This document shows, in pieces, positions 1-8,493 of a DNA stretch of 48,408 nt; within the stretch, counting starts at the first letter, position 1, and each line of letters starts with the position of its first letter. This DNA comes from JAAYEA01 sp012689325 (GTDB lineage Bacteria > Chloroflexota > Anaerolineae > JAAYEA01), in contig DAITVZ010000033.1 in assembly GCA_036841525.1 (NCBI GenBank), forward strand, positions 1-48,408, given 5' to 3'. The notes beneath the pieces are model-generated. The model was not told the origin of the DNA, ran no database searches, and saw nothing but the letters and a program-made list of their open reading frames with translations. The position numbers and the translations under genes were made by a program.

Positions 1-156
1 ATCACCTACCTGCGCCAGAAAATCGAGCCGGATCCATCCAGCCCCAAATACATCTTTAACGAGCGCGGCATCGGCTACCGGTTCGTGGATTTCAAACGGC
101 AGGCCGAATCCGCAGAAAGCGATAACCCACAGGAACATGGCGAGGACCCAAGCTAG
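1..156 (+). CDS. OmpR/PhoB-family response regulator, C-terminal end only
   Basis: The first 51 codons of the window are the tail of a protein whose beginning lies outside. They read ITYLRQKIEPDP, then YIFNERGIGYRF, which match the recognition helix and the terminal beta-hairpin wing of OmpR/PhoB winged-helix DNA-binding domains (family pattern: LR-KLE-DP, then Y-I-T-RG-GYRF). The stop codon TAG is at 154-156. A hydrophilic tail of about 17 residues follows the wing. The next gene begins inside this one at 137, so the two are probably translated in a coupled way from one transcript. The receiver domain and the partner kinase are not visible here. Confidence 0.85.
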   Translation: MTYLRQKIEPDPSSPKYIFNERGIGYRFVDFKRQAESAESDNPQEHGEDPS

Positions 157-2356
157 CAGGAGACGACCTAACCCGCGCGCCCGCCAAGAAGACCGGTACC
201 GCTGGCTCCTCTTGGAGTTGTTCATCGTGCTCCTGGGCGGCATCGGCATCGCGCTCATCGCCAGCAACATGTTTGACGGCGGATCGCGAAACGCCACACC
301 CATCCCCAGCCCCTCAGCCCAGGTGGTCGAGGAGCAGACCCTCACCGCGCAGCCCGGGGAAGGCTCGCCCAGCGCGCCCACCGATACGCCGACGGTCCCG
401 CCGGCGGACACCGCCACGCCCGCGGCCCCGACCTCGACGCCCAGCGAGACGCCCTTGCCTACCGCCACCTGGACGTCCACGCCGGACCTGGCGACGCTGT
501 GCCGTGAGCCCAACGACGCTTTCAACGAGGCCGTCGGCCCGCTGGCCTGCCCGATCACCCTGCAATGCCTCGCCTGGCCCGAGGGCGATACCGACTTTTA
601 CTATATCGAGTTCGCCACCCCCGCGCCTTTGCACATCCTGTTGCGCGAGCTCGCTACGAACCTGGATCTCTACCTGTTCGACGGCAACCTGCAGATCATC
701 ACCGTCTCCGATGGGGAAGCCCTCGCCGATGAGCAGATCGACACGAACGTGGGGCCAGGACGCTACTATATCGCCGTCCAGACCGTGGGTGACGGCGTGG
801 AGGATCGGCCCTATACCCTGGAGGTGTCCTGCGGCGCCGACGGCGTGCCGCCCGCCTCGGCCACCACCCCGCCAGCGGCCCCAACTGACGCCTGCGCGGA
901 GCCGAACAGCAGCTTTGACACCGCCATCGGCCCCATCGCTTGCGACTTGCTCTACCGCTGCGACCTCAGCCCGGTGGGCGGCGACCTGGCCGACGTCTAC
1001 TATGTCGACCTGGCCGAGACCACCGAGCTCGAGATCAGCCTGACCGAGATCCCGGAGAATAGCAACTGGAGCTTGCACCTGTACGACCCGGACGAGATCG
1101 AGGTTGGATTTTCTGACAATGGCGGCAACAGCGACGAGTTCCTGAGCTATGTCGCGCCGCCGGGCCGGCTCCATATCGCCGTGCTGGTCTCCAACACCGC
1201 CGCGCCGGCGGGCACCTATGCCCTGCAAGTGAGCTGCGCGGGAGGGAACCAGCCGCCGCCACCGCCGCAGTCCCCGACAGCGCGGCCTTCGCCCAGTGCG
1301 ACGCGCCCGCGGCTGCCCACTCCCGCTGGCCCCTGCCAGGAGGTCAACGACTATGTCGAGGTGGCCTATGGTCCGCTGGCCTGCGGCGAGAGCTATAGCT
1401 GCCTGATGGACCCGCCCGAGGGCGATCTGGTGGACATGTTCTACATCGACCTGCCCTACGAGATGGAGCTCATCGTCGAGCTGACCGGCATGCCCCCCGA
1501 CGTGGACTGGGACCTATCGCTCTATGACCAAAACCAGGCCATGCTCGCCTTCTCCGGCGGCGTGATCAACGAGGACGAGCGCATCGCCATGTTCGTCAAC
1601 CCCGGGCGCTATTATATCGCGGTGGAGGTGATCGAGGAAGGGCTGCCTGCCGGCGGATATACCCTGCGCGTGCTTTGCGCGGACCTGCCCACGCCCACCG
1701 CCACCTGGACGTCCACACCGACCATCACCAACACGCCCACCTGGACCGCCACCACGACGCGGACGCTCACCAAGACACGCACGGCGACGCGCACCCGCAC
1801 GCTCACGGCCACCCGCACCGGCACCTGGACCAAGACGCCCACCTGGACCCGCACGCCGACCTGGACGGGGACGCCGACGCGCACCTCCACCTGGATCAAC
1901 ACGCCGACGGTGACCCGCACGGCCACGCTCACGGGCACGCCTACGCCGACGCCGACCATCACGCTGACGCCCACCATCACCGCGACGCCGACGATCACAC
2001 CGACGCCGACCTGGACGCCCACGCCCACCCACACGCCAACCACGGGCCCCACGGGCACGCCGACGCCTACCGGCACGGCCACCGCCACCTTCACCCACAC
2101 GGCCACGGGGACGCCCACGCTGCCGCCGACCCTGACGATGACGCCCACCCATACGCCGACGCCGACCGATACACACACGCCGACTTCAACGTCCACGCCG
2201 TCCTCGACGTCCACGCCGACCCTAGCGGCCACCGCGCCCCCTACCGGCACCATCGCCAGCAGCTCGGTGATCGGCGCGGCCAACTCGAGAGGTGAGAAAG
2301 ACCCGCTGCGCCCAGCGGCCCCGGCGGCGCCGCGGCTCCGGCAAGAGTCGGAATAG
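137..2356 (+). CDS. membrane-anchored surface protein with three PPC-like domains and a Pro/Thr stalk
   Basis: A 739-residue protein. A basic N-terminus (about 20 residues) precedes one hydrophobic helix at about 23-45, which looks like an uncleaved signal anchor. Three homologous domains of about 110 residues follow. Each starts with C-x-E-P/V-N, then GP-AC, then D-x-Y-Y/F-I-DL, and ends with PGR-YIAV and a final Cys. This is the layout of bacterial pre-peptidase C-terminal (PPC) beta-sandwich domains. The four Cys per repeat could form disulfides outside the cell. From about residue 515 to 700 the chain is almost only Thr, Pro and spaced aromatic or Arg residues, an extended stalk. No LPxTG or other sorting motif is visible at the C-terminus. 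Start choice is weak: AGGA lies only 2 nt before ATG 137, so translation may depend on coupling to the upstream regulator. The function is unknown; adhesion or substrate binding is a guess. Confidence 0.75.
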   Translation: MARTQASRRRPNPRARQEDRYRWLLLELFIVLLGGIGIALIASNMFDGGSRNATPIPSPSAQVVEEQTLTAQPGEGSPSAPTDTPTVPPADTATPAAPTSTPSETPLPTATWTSTPDLATLCREPNDAFNEAVGPLACPITLQCLAWPEGDTDFYYIEFATPAPLHILLRELATNLDLYLFDGNLQIITVSDGEALADEQIDTNVGPGRYYIAVQTVGDGVEDRPYTLEVSCGADGVPPASATTPPAAPTDACAEPNSSFDTAIGPIACDLLYRCDLSPVGGDLADVYYVDLAETTELEISLTEIPENSNWSLHLYDPDEIEVGFSDNGGNSDEFLSYVAPPGRLHIAVLVSNTAAPAGTYALQVSCAGGNQPPPPPQSPTARPSPSATRPRLPTPAGPCQEVNDYVEVAYGPLACGESYSCLMDPPEGDLVDMFYIDLPYEMELIVELTGMPPDVDWDLSLYDQNQAMLAFSGGVINEDERIAMFVNPGRYYIAVEVIEEGLPAGGYTLRVLCADLPTPTATWTSTPTITNTPTWTATTTRTLTKTRTATRTRTLTATRTGTWTKTPTWTRTPTWTGTPTRTSTWINTPTVTRTATLTGTPTPTPTITLTPTITATPTITPTPTWTPTPTHTPTTGPTGTPTPTGTATATFTHTATGTPTLPPTLTMTPTHTPTPTDTHTPTSTSTPSSTSTPTLAATAPPTGTIASSSVIGAANSRGEKDPLRPAAPAAPRLRQESE
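1690..2240 (+). repeat. low-complexity ACG/CCN tract encoding the Thr/Pro stalk
   Basis: About 550 bp made of short degenerate units (ACGCC, CCGACG, CACCTGGAC) inside the preceding gene. It encodes TPT and TWT type repeats. The units are not identical and there are no unique spacers, so it is neither a CRISPR array nor a perfect tandem repeat. Such tracts change length readily by slippage or recombination and are prone to misassembly. Confidence 0.8.
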
Positions 2357-2468
2357 TGGACTGGCTGCTCGTCCGGCGTGGGGAATAGCTGCGGCGGGCC
2401 AGCCAACGGGTGCCCCAGAATCGTTCCAGAAAGGCCGGGCGCCCAGGGAAAAGCGCAGGAGAATACCA

Positions 2469-3389
2469 GTGGGGCTGACATCCCGTTTCTACCAGTCAGA
2501 GCGCGACCTGCTGGACATGTACGGCCTGTTGATGGAGGCGCGGGCGCGCACCGATGACTGGCGCTATCCGCACATTGGCGACCTGGCCTTCTGGTTCTTC
2601 ATGGTGCTTTGTCACCTGGACCCGCAAAAAGAGATCCGCCTCTGGCACGATGGTGGGTTGGTCGGCTATGCGATCCTGGGCGAAGATCCCTCGTTCGACT
2701 GCCAAGTGCTGCCCCAATATGCTGCGGCTGGCATCGAGGGCGAAGCGCTGGCCTGGGCAGAGTCGCGCGTAGCCGAGTTGTGTCAGGGCGACGCCGCGCG
2801 CTGGGGCGGCAAGATGGTCTCGGGAGCCCGGCAAGATGACTGGCGGCGCAGAGCCTTTCTGGAGCGGCATGGCTTTTGCCTGAGCGACTATGTCGAGGTC
2901 AACTGCATCCGCTCGCTGGACGAGCCGATTCCCGAGGTCACACTGCCCGCCGGGTTCCAGGTCCGCGCCGTCGCCGATTCGGAGGCCGCCGAACGGGCCG
3001 CTGCCCAGCGCGAGGTATGGCAGCCATGGACAGTCGGGAACGTTAGCGAGGACGACTATCGCCGCTTTATGCGGCTGCCGGGCTACCATCGCGACCTGGA
3101 TGTGGTGGCGATTTCGCCCGATGGGGCCATCGCCGCATACGTGAATGGCTGGATTGACCCCGTCAATCGTGTGGGGGATTTCGGCCCGGTGGGCGCGCGC
3201 CCGGCTTTTCGGCGGCAAGGGCTGACGCGGGCCGTGCTGCTCGAGTCCCTGCGCCGGATGAAGGCGCGCGGGATGGATCGCGTGAGCGTCTCCACGGGCG
3301 TCTCCAACATCCCAGCGAGGCGGCTCTACGAATCGGTTGGCTTTCGGGTCGTGAACCAGTTCCTCGAGGTTGTGAAATCGGAGGGCTGA
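2469..3389 (+). CDS. GNAT-family N-acetyltransferase (two GNAT-like halves)
   Basis: I place the start at GTG 2469 because AGGAGA (2457-2462) sits 6 nt upstream; the frame is open further up to 2292, but that part reads as low-quality basic sequence. The product is 306 residues. The C-terminal half carries the acetyl-CoA-binding signature: VGARPAFRRQGLTRAVL fits the beta4-alpha3 motif A (R/Q-x-x-G-x-G/A, with Thr at the last position), and N-x-PARRLYESVGF is the usual motif B end of GNAT enzymes. The N-terminal half resembles a degenerate GNAT fold without a clear P-loop. The substrate cannot be read from sequence. The next gene, 3 nt downstream, has the same two-domain design, so the pair probably arose by duplication. 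Confidence 0.75.
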   Translation: MGLTSRFYQSERDLLDMYGLLMEARARTDDWRYPHIGDLAFWFFMVLCHLDPQKEIRLWHDGGLVGYAILGEDPSFDCQVLPQYAAAGIEGEALAWAESRVAELCQGDAARWGGKMVSGARQDDWRRRAFLERHGFCLSDYVEVNCIRSLDEPIPEVTLPAGFQVRAVADSEAAERAAAQREVWQPWTVGNVSEDDYRRFMRLPGYHRDLDVVAISPDGAIAAYVNGWIDPVNRVGDFGPVGARPAFRRQGLTRAVLLESLRRMKARGMDRVSVSTGVSNIPARRLYESVGFRVVNQFLEVVKSEG

Positions 3390-3392
3390 ACC

Positions 3393-4406
3393 ATGAGCGC
3401 GCCAGACCAAGCCATTATCCTGCCCGAGATGCCCTCCGTGGAGGGCTTGCGTTTCCGACACATTTGCGGCGAACAGGACGCGGAGGGCCTGTACCAGGTG
3501 CGCGCCGGGCGGGTCGCCCGCGACCAGGTCGACCTCCAGTCCATCTCGGAGGGCCTGCCGAGCCGCGAGGAGATCGGCGCGTCGCTGGCCAAGCTGGTAG
3601 CCGCGCAGCAGCAGCACCGCAGGCTCGTGGCCGAGGTCAACGGGCGGATGGTGGGGTACAGCCTTGTCGAATCCTGGTTCGAGCAGGACGGGCGCTGGGT
3701 GTACCTGACCGTGGGCTGGGTCCTGCCCGAATGGCGCGAGCGAGGCATCGGGACGGCGATGCTGCGCTGGGGCGAACGGACGGCGCGGCAAATGGCAGCG
3801 GCGGATCACCCGGGCGAGCCCTTCGAGTTCGCCTCCAACGCCAGCAGCACCGAAACGGATACCGCCGCGCTCCTGCGGCACGAGGGGTATTACGTCGGAT
3901 ACACCGTCTTGGAGATGGCGCTGGATACCGCCGCGCTGCCTCCGCCGCAGCCGCTGCCTGCGGGCATCGAGGTGCGCCCGGCGCGGCCCGAGCATTACCC
4001 CCTCATCGCGGATAGCATGATCGCATCCTACCGCGACGAGTACCCGGGGCATCGCTTCCAGGAGACCAGTGACGCGGCGGACAGCATCGCCGGGTTGGAG
4101 GAGCCTGTCCACGATCCCACCCTCTGGCAAATAGCCTGGGACGGCCAGCAAGTCGTTGGCCTGGTGATACCCAAGATCGAAAAGGGGCGGGCCTCCCTCT
4201 ACGACGTCAGCGTCCGCCCGGCCTGGCGGCGGCGCGGGCTGGCGCGAGCGCTGCTGACTCGCGCGCTGCACGCCGTCCGCCAGCGCGGCGTGGAGGCCAT
4301 CCGGGTCAACACCGTGGCTGAATTTCCCACCTGCGCCAAGGATCTCTATCGGAGCGTGGGCTTTCGCTTGGTGAAAGAGTTCCCGCGCTATCGCAAGTCG
4401 CCCTGA
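3393..4406 (+). CDS. tandem-domain GNAT N-acetyltransferase
   Basis: A 337-residue protein with two GNAT domains. The first shows VGWVLPEWRERGIGTAML (about residues 108-125) and the second VRPAWRRRGLARALL (about 271-285), both of the R-x-x-G-x-G/A acetyl-CoA pyrophosphate loop type. The end, KDLYRSVGFRLVKEF, is a typical GNAT motif B. Both halves look potentially active, unlike the neighbour upstream. Two-domain GNATs of this size include mycothiol synthase-like enzymes and many uncharacterised ones; nothing here identifies the acceptor. It starts 3 nt after the previous stop, so the two are cotranscribed. Confidence 0.8.
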   Translation: MSAPDQAIILPEMPSVEGLRFRHICGEQDAEGLYQVRAGRVARDQVDLQSISEGLPSREEIGASLAKLVAAQQQHRRLVAEVNGRMVGYSLVESWFEQDGRWVYLTVGWVLPEWRERGIGTAMLRWGERTARQMAAADHPGEPFEFASNASSTETDTAALLRHEGYYVGYTVLEMALDTAALPPPQPLPAGIEVRPARPEHYPLIADSMIASYRDEYPGHRFQETSDAADSIAGLEEPVHDPTLWQIAWDGQQVVGLVIPKIEKGRASLYDVSVRPAWRRRGLARALLTRALHAVRQRGVEAIRVNTVAEFPTCAKDLYRSVGFRLVKEFPRYRKSP

Positions 4407-4486
4407 CCCAATCGGCAACCGACCAGACCACCAACAGACACCATAGACAATTACAGCTAATCTACCCACCACCAGCAGGAGGAGAC

Positions 4487-5680
4487 ATGATCGACAAAAC
4501 CACCCGCCAGACGATCCTGAAGCAGCCGCGCCCGGAGCCGCCCTTTCGGAGCGAGCCGCTCCTGGGCAGTTGGTACACCGAAGCCGAGATGGAAGCGCTG
4601 AACCGCGTGGTGCGCGAGAGCAACGACTGGCGCGGCGATGGCTTTGGCTTTATCTGCCAAGAGATCACCGATTTCGAGGCGGCCTTTGCGCGCTATGTCG
4701 GCGTGGAGCACGCCGTCTCCATCACCAGCGCCGGCGCGGGGCTGGACATGGCCGTCATGTGCCTGGACCTCAAGCCCGGCGATGAGGTGATCGTCCCGGC
4801 GATCAACTTCAAGGCCGCCGCCCACTCGGTCATCGGCCAGGGCGGCAAGGTCGTCTGGTGCGACGTGGACCCGCGCACCCTCTGCGCCGACCCCGCCGAT
4901 TTCGAGCGGCGCATCACCCCGCGCACCCGCGCCATCATCGCCACGCACATGAACGGCCTTTCCGCCGACATGGACGCGCTGGAGGCCGTCGCCGCCCGCC
5001 ACGGCGGCATCAAGGTCATCGGCGACGGGGCGCGCGCCTGCGGCGGTGGCTACAAGGGGACCAAGATCGGCAAGCGCGGCTGGATGAACATCTTTAGCTT
5101 TCACACCCAAAAGCTGATGACCACCCTGGGCGAGGGCGGCATGGTCGTGACCGGCGATCCCGAGCTAGGGGCGCGGCTGCGGCAGCTCCGCCAGTGGGGG
5201 TTGGGCCAACGCTGGGGCACCAATTTCAAGATGACCAAGGTGCAGGCCGCGGTGGGGATCGTGCAACTGGCGCGGCTCCCCGAGATGCTCGCCCCGCGCC
5301 TGGCGCTGGCGCAGGAGCGCAACCGCCTGCTCGCCGGCGTGCCCGAGCTGACGCTGCCCTATACGCCAGAGGGCTACGAGCACACCTTCTATCTGTATAC
5401 CCTGCTCGCGCCCAAGGCCTGGGCCGGGGCCAAGCGCGACCGGCTGATGCAGATCATCGATGGCGAATACGGCGTGGGCTGCGTCGTCGCCAATCCGCCC
5501 TGCTACCTGAGCGACCCCTTCCTGGGCAGCCAGACGCCCCCCAACGAGCGGCTGCCGCTCTCGGAGGAATTGGGCGCGCGGCTCTTTTGCGTCTCCATCC
5601 ACCCGCTGATGACGCCCGCGCAGAACGCCTATATCTGCGCCGCCATCATCGAGGCGGTGGAGCGGGTCAAGGCCGAGTAG
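4487..5680 (+). CDS. DegT/DnrJ/EryC1/StrS-family PLP-dependent aminotransferase
   Basis: A 397-residue protein with a strong Shine-Dalgarno (AGGAGGAG) before ATG 4487. The fold type I features of the sugar-aminotransferase family are visible: GAGLDMAVMCLDLKPGDEVI near residues 85-105, a cofactor-contacting IGDGARACGG, and SFHTQKLMTTLGEGG with Lys209 as the expected PLP Schiff-base lysine. Family members transaminate keto-sugars or aminocyclitol precursors such as scyllo-inosose. No other nucleotide-sugar or antibiotic genes adjoin it, so the substrate is open. The 80-nt gap after the GNAT genes makes shared transcription with them possible; amino-sugar acetylation by a GNAT would be consistent but is inference. 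Confidence 0.85.
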   Translation: MIDKTTRQTILKQPRPEPPFRSEPLLGSWYTEAEMEALNRVVRESNDWRGDGFGFICQEITDFEAAFARYVGVEHAVSITSAGAGLDMAVMCLDLKPGDEVIVPAINFKAAAHSVIGQGGKVVWCDVDPRTLCADPADFERRITPRTRAIIATHMNGLSADMDALEAVAARHGGIKVIGDGARACGGGYKGTKIGKRGWMNIFSFHTQKLMTTLGEGGMVVTGDPELGARLRQLRQWGLGQRWGTNFKMTKVQAAVGIVQLARLPEMLAPRLALAQERNRLLAGVPELTLPYTPEGYEHTFYLYTLLAPKAWAGAKRDRLMQIIDGEYGVGCVVANPPCYLSDPFLGSQTPPNERLPLSEELGARLFCVSIHPLMTPAQNAYICAAIIEAVERVKAE

Positions 5681-5707
5681 CGTGGTCCCGGCGGAGGGCA
5701 GCCGCCC

Positions 5708-8461
5708 TTGAGAAGGCAGTGGTGGATCGTCGGCGCGCTCGTCCTGCTGTGGTCCCTGGCCGCCCCGGCGCCGGTCGCCGGAGAGGGCTGGGCCGCCTAT
5801 ACCGCCGCGAGCGGCCTGCCCGGCAACGCCATCACGGCGCTGGCGGCGGGGCCGGGCGGCGAGTTATGGGCGGGCGCCACCACCGGGCTGGGTCGCTTCG
5901 ATGGGCAACGCTGGACCACCTATACCACCGCTCAGGGGCTGGCCGACAACTGGGTCACGGCGCTGGCCTTCGATGCCGCCGGGCAGCTTTGGTGCGGCAC
6001 CTATGGCGGCGGGCTGAGCGCCTGGGATGGCCAGCGCTGGCGCACCTACGACCGCGACAACTCGGGGCTTGCTAGCGACTGGGTCACCGCGCTGGCGCCG
6101 GATGCCCAGGGCGGCCTATGGGTGGGCACGCTGGGCGGCGGCATCAGCGCCTTCGATGGCCGTTCCTGGCGGAGCTACACCCGGGCCAGCACGGGCCTGC
6201 CGCTGGATCACGTCACCGCCCTGGCGGCGGACGCCCAGGGCGTGCTTTGGGTCGGCACGGCGGGCCAGGGCCTCTGCCGCCTGGCCGGGGGCCGCGGCGC
6301 GTGTTTCTCGCTGGCCGCGACGGATATCGAGAACAGCGAAGTGACCGCGCTCGCCATCGGCCGCGACGGCCGCGTCTGGGCGGGCACGGCGGACGGGCTC
6401 GTTGCCTTGGATCCCGCGGACGGCGCCTGGCAGCGTTGGCCCGCGCCCGGCGGGTTGCCCAGCAGCCGCGTCCGCGCCCTGGCGCTGGACGCGCAGGGCA
6501 CGCTTTGGGTGGGCACCGGCGCGGGGCTAGCGGCCTACGACGGCGCGGCCTGGCGCAGCTATACCACCGCCGACGGCCTCCCGCACCCGGTAATCAGCGC
6601 CCTCGCCGTCAACGCGACGGGGCTTTGGGCGGGGACGCTGGGCGGCGGGCTGGCCCGCCTGGGCAGCGCGCCGTCCGCGCCCTCGCCCGCGCTGCGCCCT
6701 GTGGTCCTGGTGCACGGCTGGCGCGGCCCGGGGAGCGATCGCGTCGAAGATAGCGAGTTCAAGTTCCTGCGGCGCTGGCTCGAGCGCGACGGGCGGGCTG
6801 TCTTTTACGCCACGGGCATCTCCCCCGATAACACGCTGCCCCAAAACGCGCGCGCCCTCCAGGCGACGATCCGGCGGGCCAGGGCCGAGACCGGCGCCGC
6901 GCAGGTGGACGTGATCGCCTTTAGCATGGGTGGGCTGAACACCCGCGCCTATATCGAGTCGGCGCTCTACGGCGACGACGTGCATCAGGCGATCATTATG
7001 GGCACGCCGCACGCGGGCGTGACGATGTGGAAGACCTTCCTCTTGCACGAGATCGCCCTCTGGACCGACGAGCCGTCGGCCCGCGAGCTGCTGCCCGAGC
7101 ACGTAGCGCTCTTTAACCAGACGCACCGCAACAACGCGCTGGTGCCCTATCACCTCTATGCCGGCGCGGTGCGCGCGCCCGAGCTGCCCTCCCTGTTCGA
7201 TTTCCTGCCTCCGAGCGACGGGCTGATCTCCGCCTGGAGCGCCCACGCCCTGCGCGGGCCCGCGGTGCGCTACGTCACCACCGAGGACCTGCACGCCTGG
7301 TCGGATGAGACCATGCTGTTGCGCATCCCCTCCTTCCTCTGGCCCGCGGACACCTACGACAACCTCCTCCGCCCCACGCTGCGGGAGGAGTCGACCGCCC
7401 CCGCCACGGCCACGCCGCCCGATTGGGCGCCGCTCCCCGCCGAGGTGCATTCGCCGCTTTTCTCCGGCGAACTGGCGGCGGGCGAAACCGCCACCCACAC
7501 CCTGCCCCTGGAGGGCGGCGGGACGACCCGCTTTTACGCCCGCTGGCAGCGCGGCAGCCTGGATTTCGCCCTGCGCGACCCGCTGGGCGAGCTGCACGAG
7601 CCAGGAGCCGAGGGGGAGGACGTCTCGTATTTCGAGCTGGGCTTTGCCAACTTTGCCAGTTACGTCATCACCGACACGCTGGCGGGGGCCTGGACCTGCC
7701 GGATCAGCGCGCCGGAAGGCCTGCGCGAGCCCGTGGGCTATGCCATCTATGCCGTGCTGGATTCGCCGCTGCGGCTGGAATTCGCGCCGAGCCAGCCCTG
7801 GTATCGCGCCGGAGAGCCCGTGGCGCTGCGAGCCACCCTGTCTGACGGCGGGCGCGGGGTGGCCGGGGCCAGCGTCTCCGCGGCGATCTATACGCCGGCG
7901 CATGAGCGGCTCGACGTGGCGCTCTTGGATGACGGCCAGCACGGCGATGGCGCCGCCAACGACGGCATCTATGGCAACCATTGGCAGCCCGCCGGAGCAG
8001 GCGGCTACTACCCCGTGTTCGTCACGGCCACGGGGGCAGGAGCCAGCGGACCCTATGCGCGCGGCGCCGAGGGGGTGTTGCTGGTCTCGCCGGGGGCGGC
8101 CGAGCTGCTGGGCACGTCGCGCCTGCGGCTCCCCGATGATAACGGCGACGGGGCGATAGACAAGCTGGAGCTCCAGCTGGCGATCGGGGTCCAACAGGCG
8201 GGCGAGTTCCTGCTGGCCGCGCAGCTGCTCGACGCCGCGGGCGCTCTCATCGGCTCGACCGTCGCGCCCATCGGCTTGGCCGCGGGGCTGCAATGGGCGA
8301 CGCTCTCCTTTCCGGGCTCCTGGATTCGCCAGCACCAGGCGGAGGGCCCCTATACCGTCACCAGTATCCTGCTGATGGATGCCGCCGGCGCCGCCGTGCC
8401 CCTGGATCAGGGGGCGGACGTGGTCACGCCGGCGCTGCGCTGGCAGGATTTCTCCCCTTGA
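5708..8461 (+). CDS. secreted seven-bladed propeller fused to an alpha/beta-hydrolase
   Basis: 917 residues, starting at TTG 5708 with GGAGGG 9 nt upstream. A signal peptide of about 25 residues (hydrophobic core VGALVLLWSLA, AxA-like end) comes first. Seven repeats with the core LW-x-GT followed by G-x-x-x-DG and W-x-x-YT (about residues 28-320) match the two-component regulator propeller repeat. Then VLVHGWRG (His336-Gly337, oxyanion region) and AFSMGG with nucleophile Ser406 mark a lipase/esterase-like alpha/beta hydrolase, probably of the PGAP1/lipase type. The C-terminal third looks beta-rich, with a DDGQHGD...NDGIYG motif of Ig-like surface proteins. Propellers of this type usually sit in sensor kinases, so the fusion to a hydrolase is odd. 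An extracellular esterase guided by a binding propeller is my inference. Confidence 0.78.
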   Translation: MRRQWWIVGALVLLWSLAAPAPVAGEGWAAYTAASGLPGNAITALAAGPGGELWAGATTGLGRFDGQRWTTYTTAQGLADNWVTALAFDAAGQLWCGTYGGGLSAWDGQRWRTYDRDNSGLASDWVTALAPDAQGGLWVGTLGGGISAFDGRSWRSYTRASTGLPLDHVTALAADAQGVLWVGTAGQGLCRLAGGRGACFSLAATDIENSEVTALAIGRDGRVWAGTADGLVALDPADGAWQRWPAPGGLPSSRVRALALDAQGTLWVGTGAGLAAYDGAAWRSYTTADGLPHPVISALAVNATGLWAGTLGGGLARLGSAPSAPSPALRPVVLVHGWRGPGSDRVEDSEFKFLRRWLERDGRAVFYATGISPDNTLPQNARALQATIRRARAETGAAQVDVIAFSMGGLNTRAYIESALYGDDVHQAIIMGTPHAGVTMWKTFLLHEIALWTDEPSARELLPEHVALFNQTHRNNALVPYHLYAGAVRAPELPSLFDFLPPSDGLISAWSAHALRGPAVRYVTTEDLHAWSDETMLLRIPSFLWPADTYDNLLRPTLREESTAPATATPPDWAPLPAEVHSPLFSGELAAGETATHTLPLEGGGTTRFYARWQRGSLDFALRDPLGELHEPGAEGEDVSYFELGFANFASYVITDTLAGAWTCRISAPEGLREPVGYAIYAVLDSPLRLEFAPSQPWYRAGEPVALRATLSDGGRGVAGASVSAAIYTPAHERLDVALLDDGQHGDGAANDGIYGNHWQPAGAGGYYPVFVTATGAGASGPYARGAEGVLLVSPGAAELLGTSRLRLPDDNGDGAIDKLELQLAIGVQQAGEFLLAAQLLDAAGALIGSTVAPIGLAAGLQWATLSFPGSWIRQHQAEGPYTVTSILLMDAAGAAVPLDQGADVVTPALRWQDFSP

Positions 8462-8493
8462 CCCCAGGCCCAACCTAGAAGAGGGTGACCATC

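Noticed and set aside
1690..2240. A CRISPR-like or minisatellite array
   Set aside because: The units are degenerate, of 6-12 bp, without constant repeats and spacers, and they encode a continuous Thr/Pro stalk in frame.
2496..4472. A 658-codon minus-strand frame opposite the GNAT genes
   Set aside because: The plus-strand products match GNAT motifs and have good SDs; the minus frame has neither motifs nor an SD.
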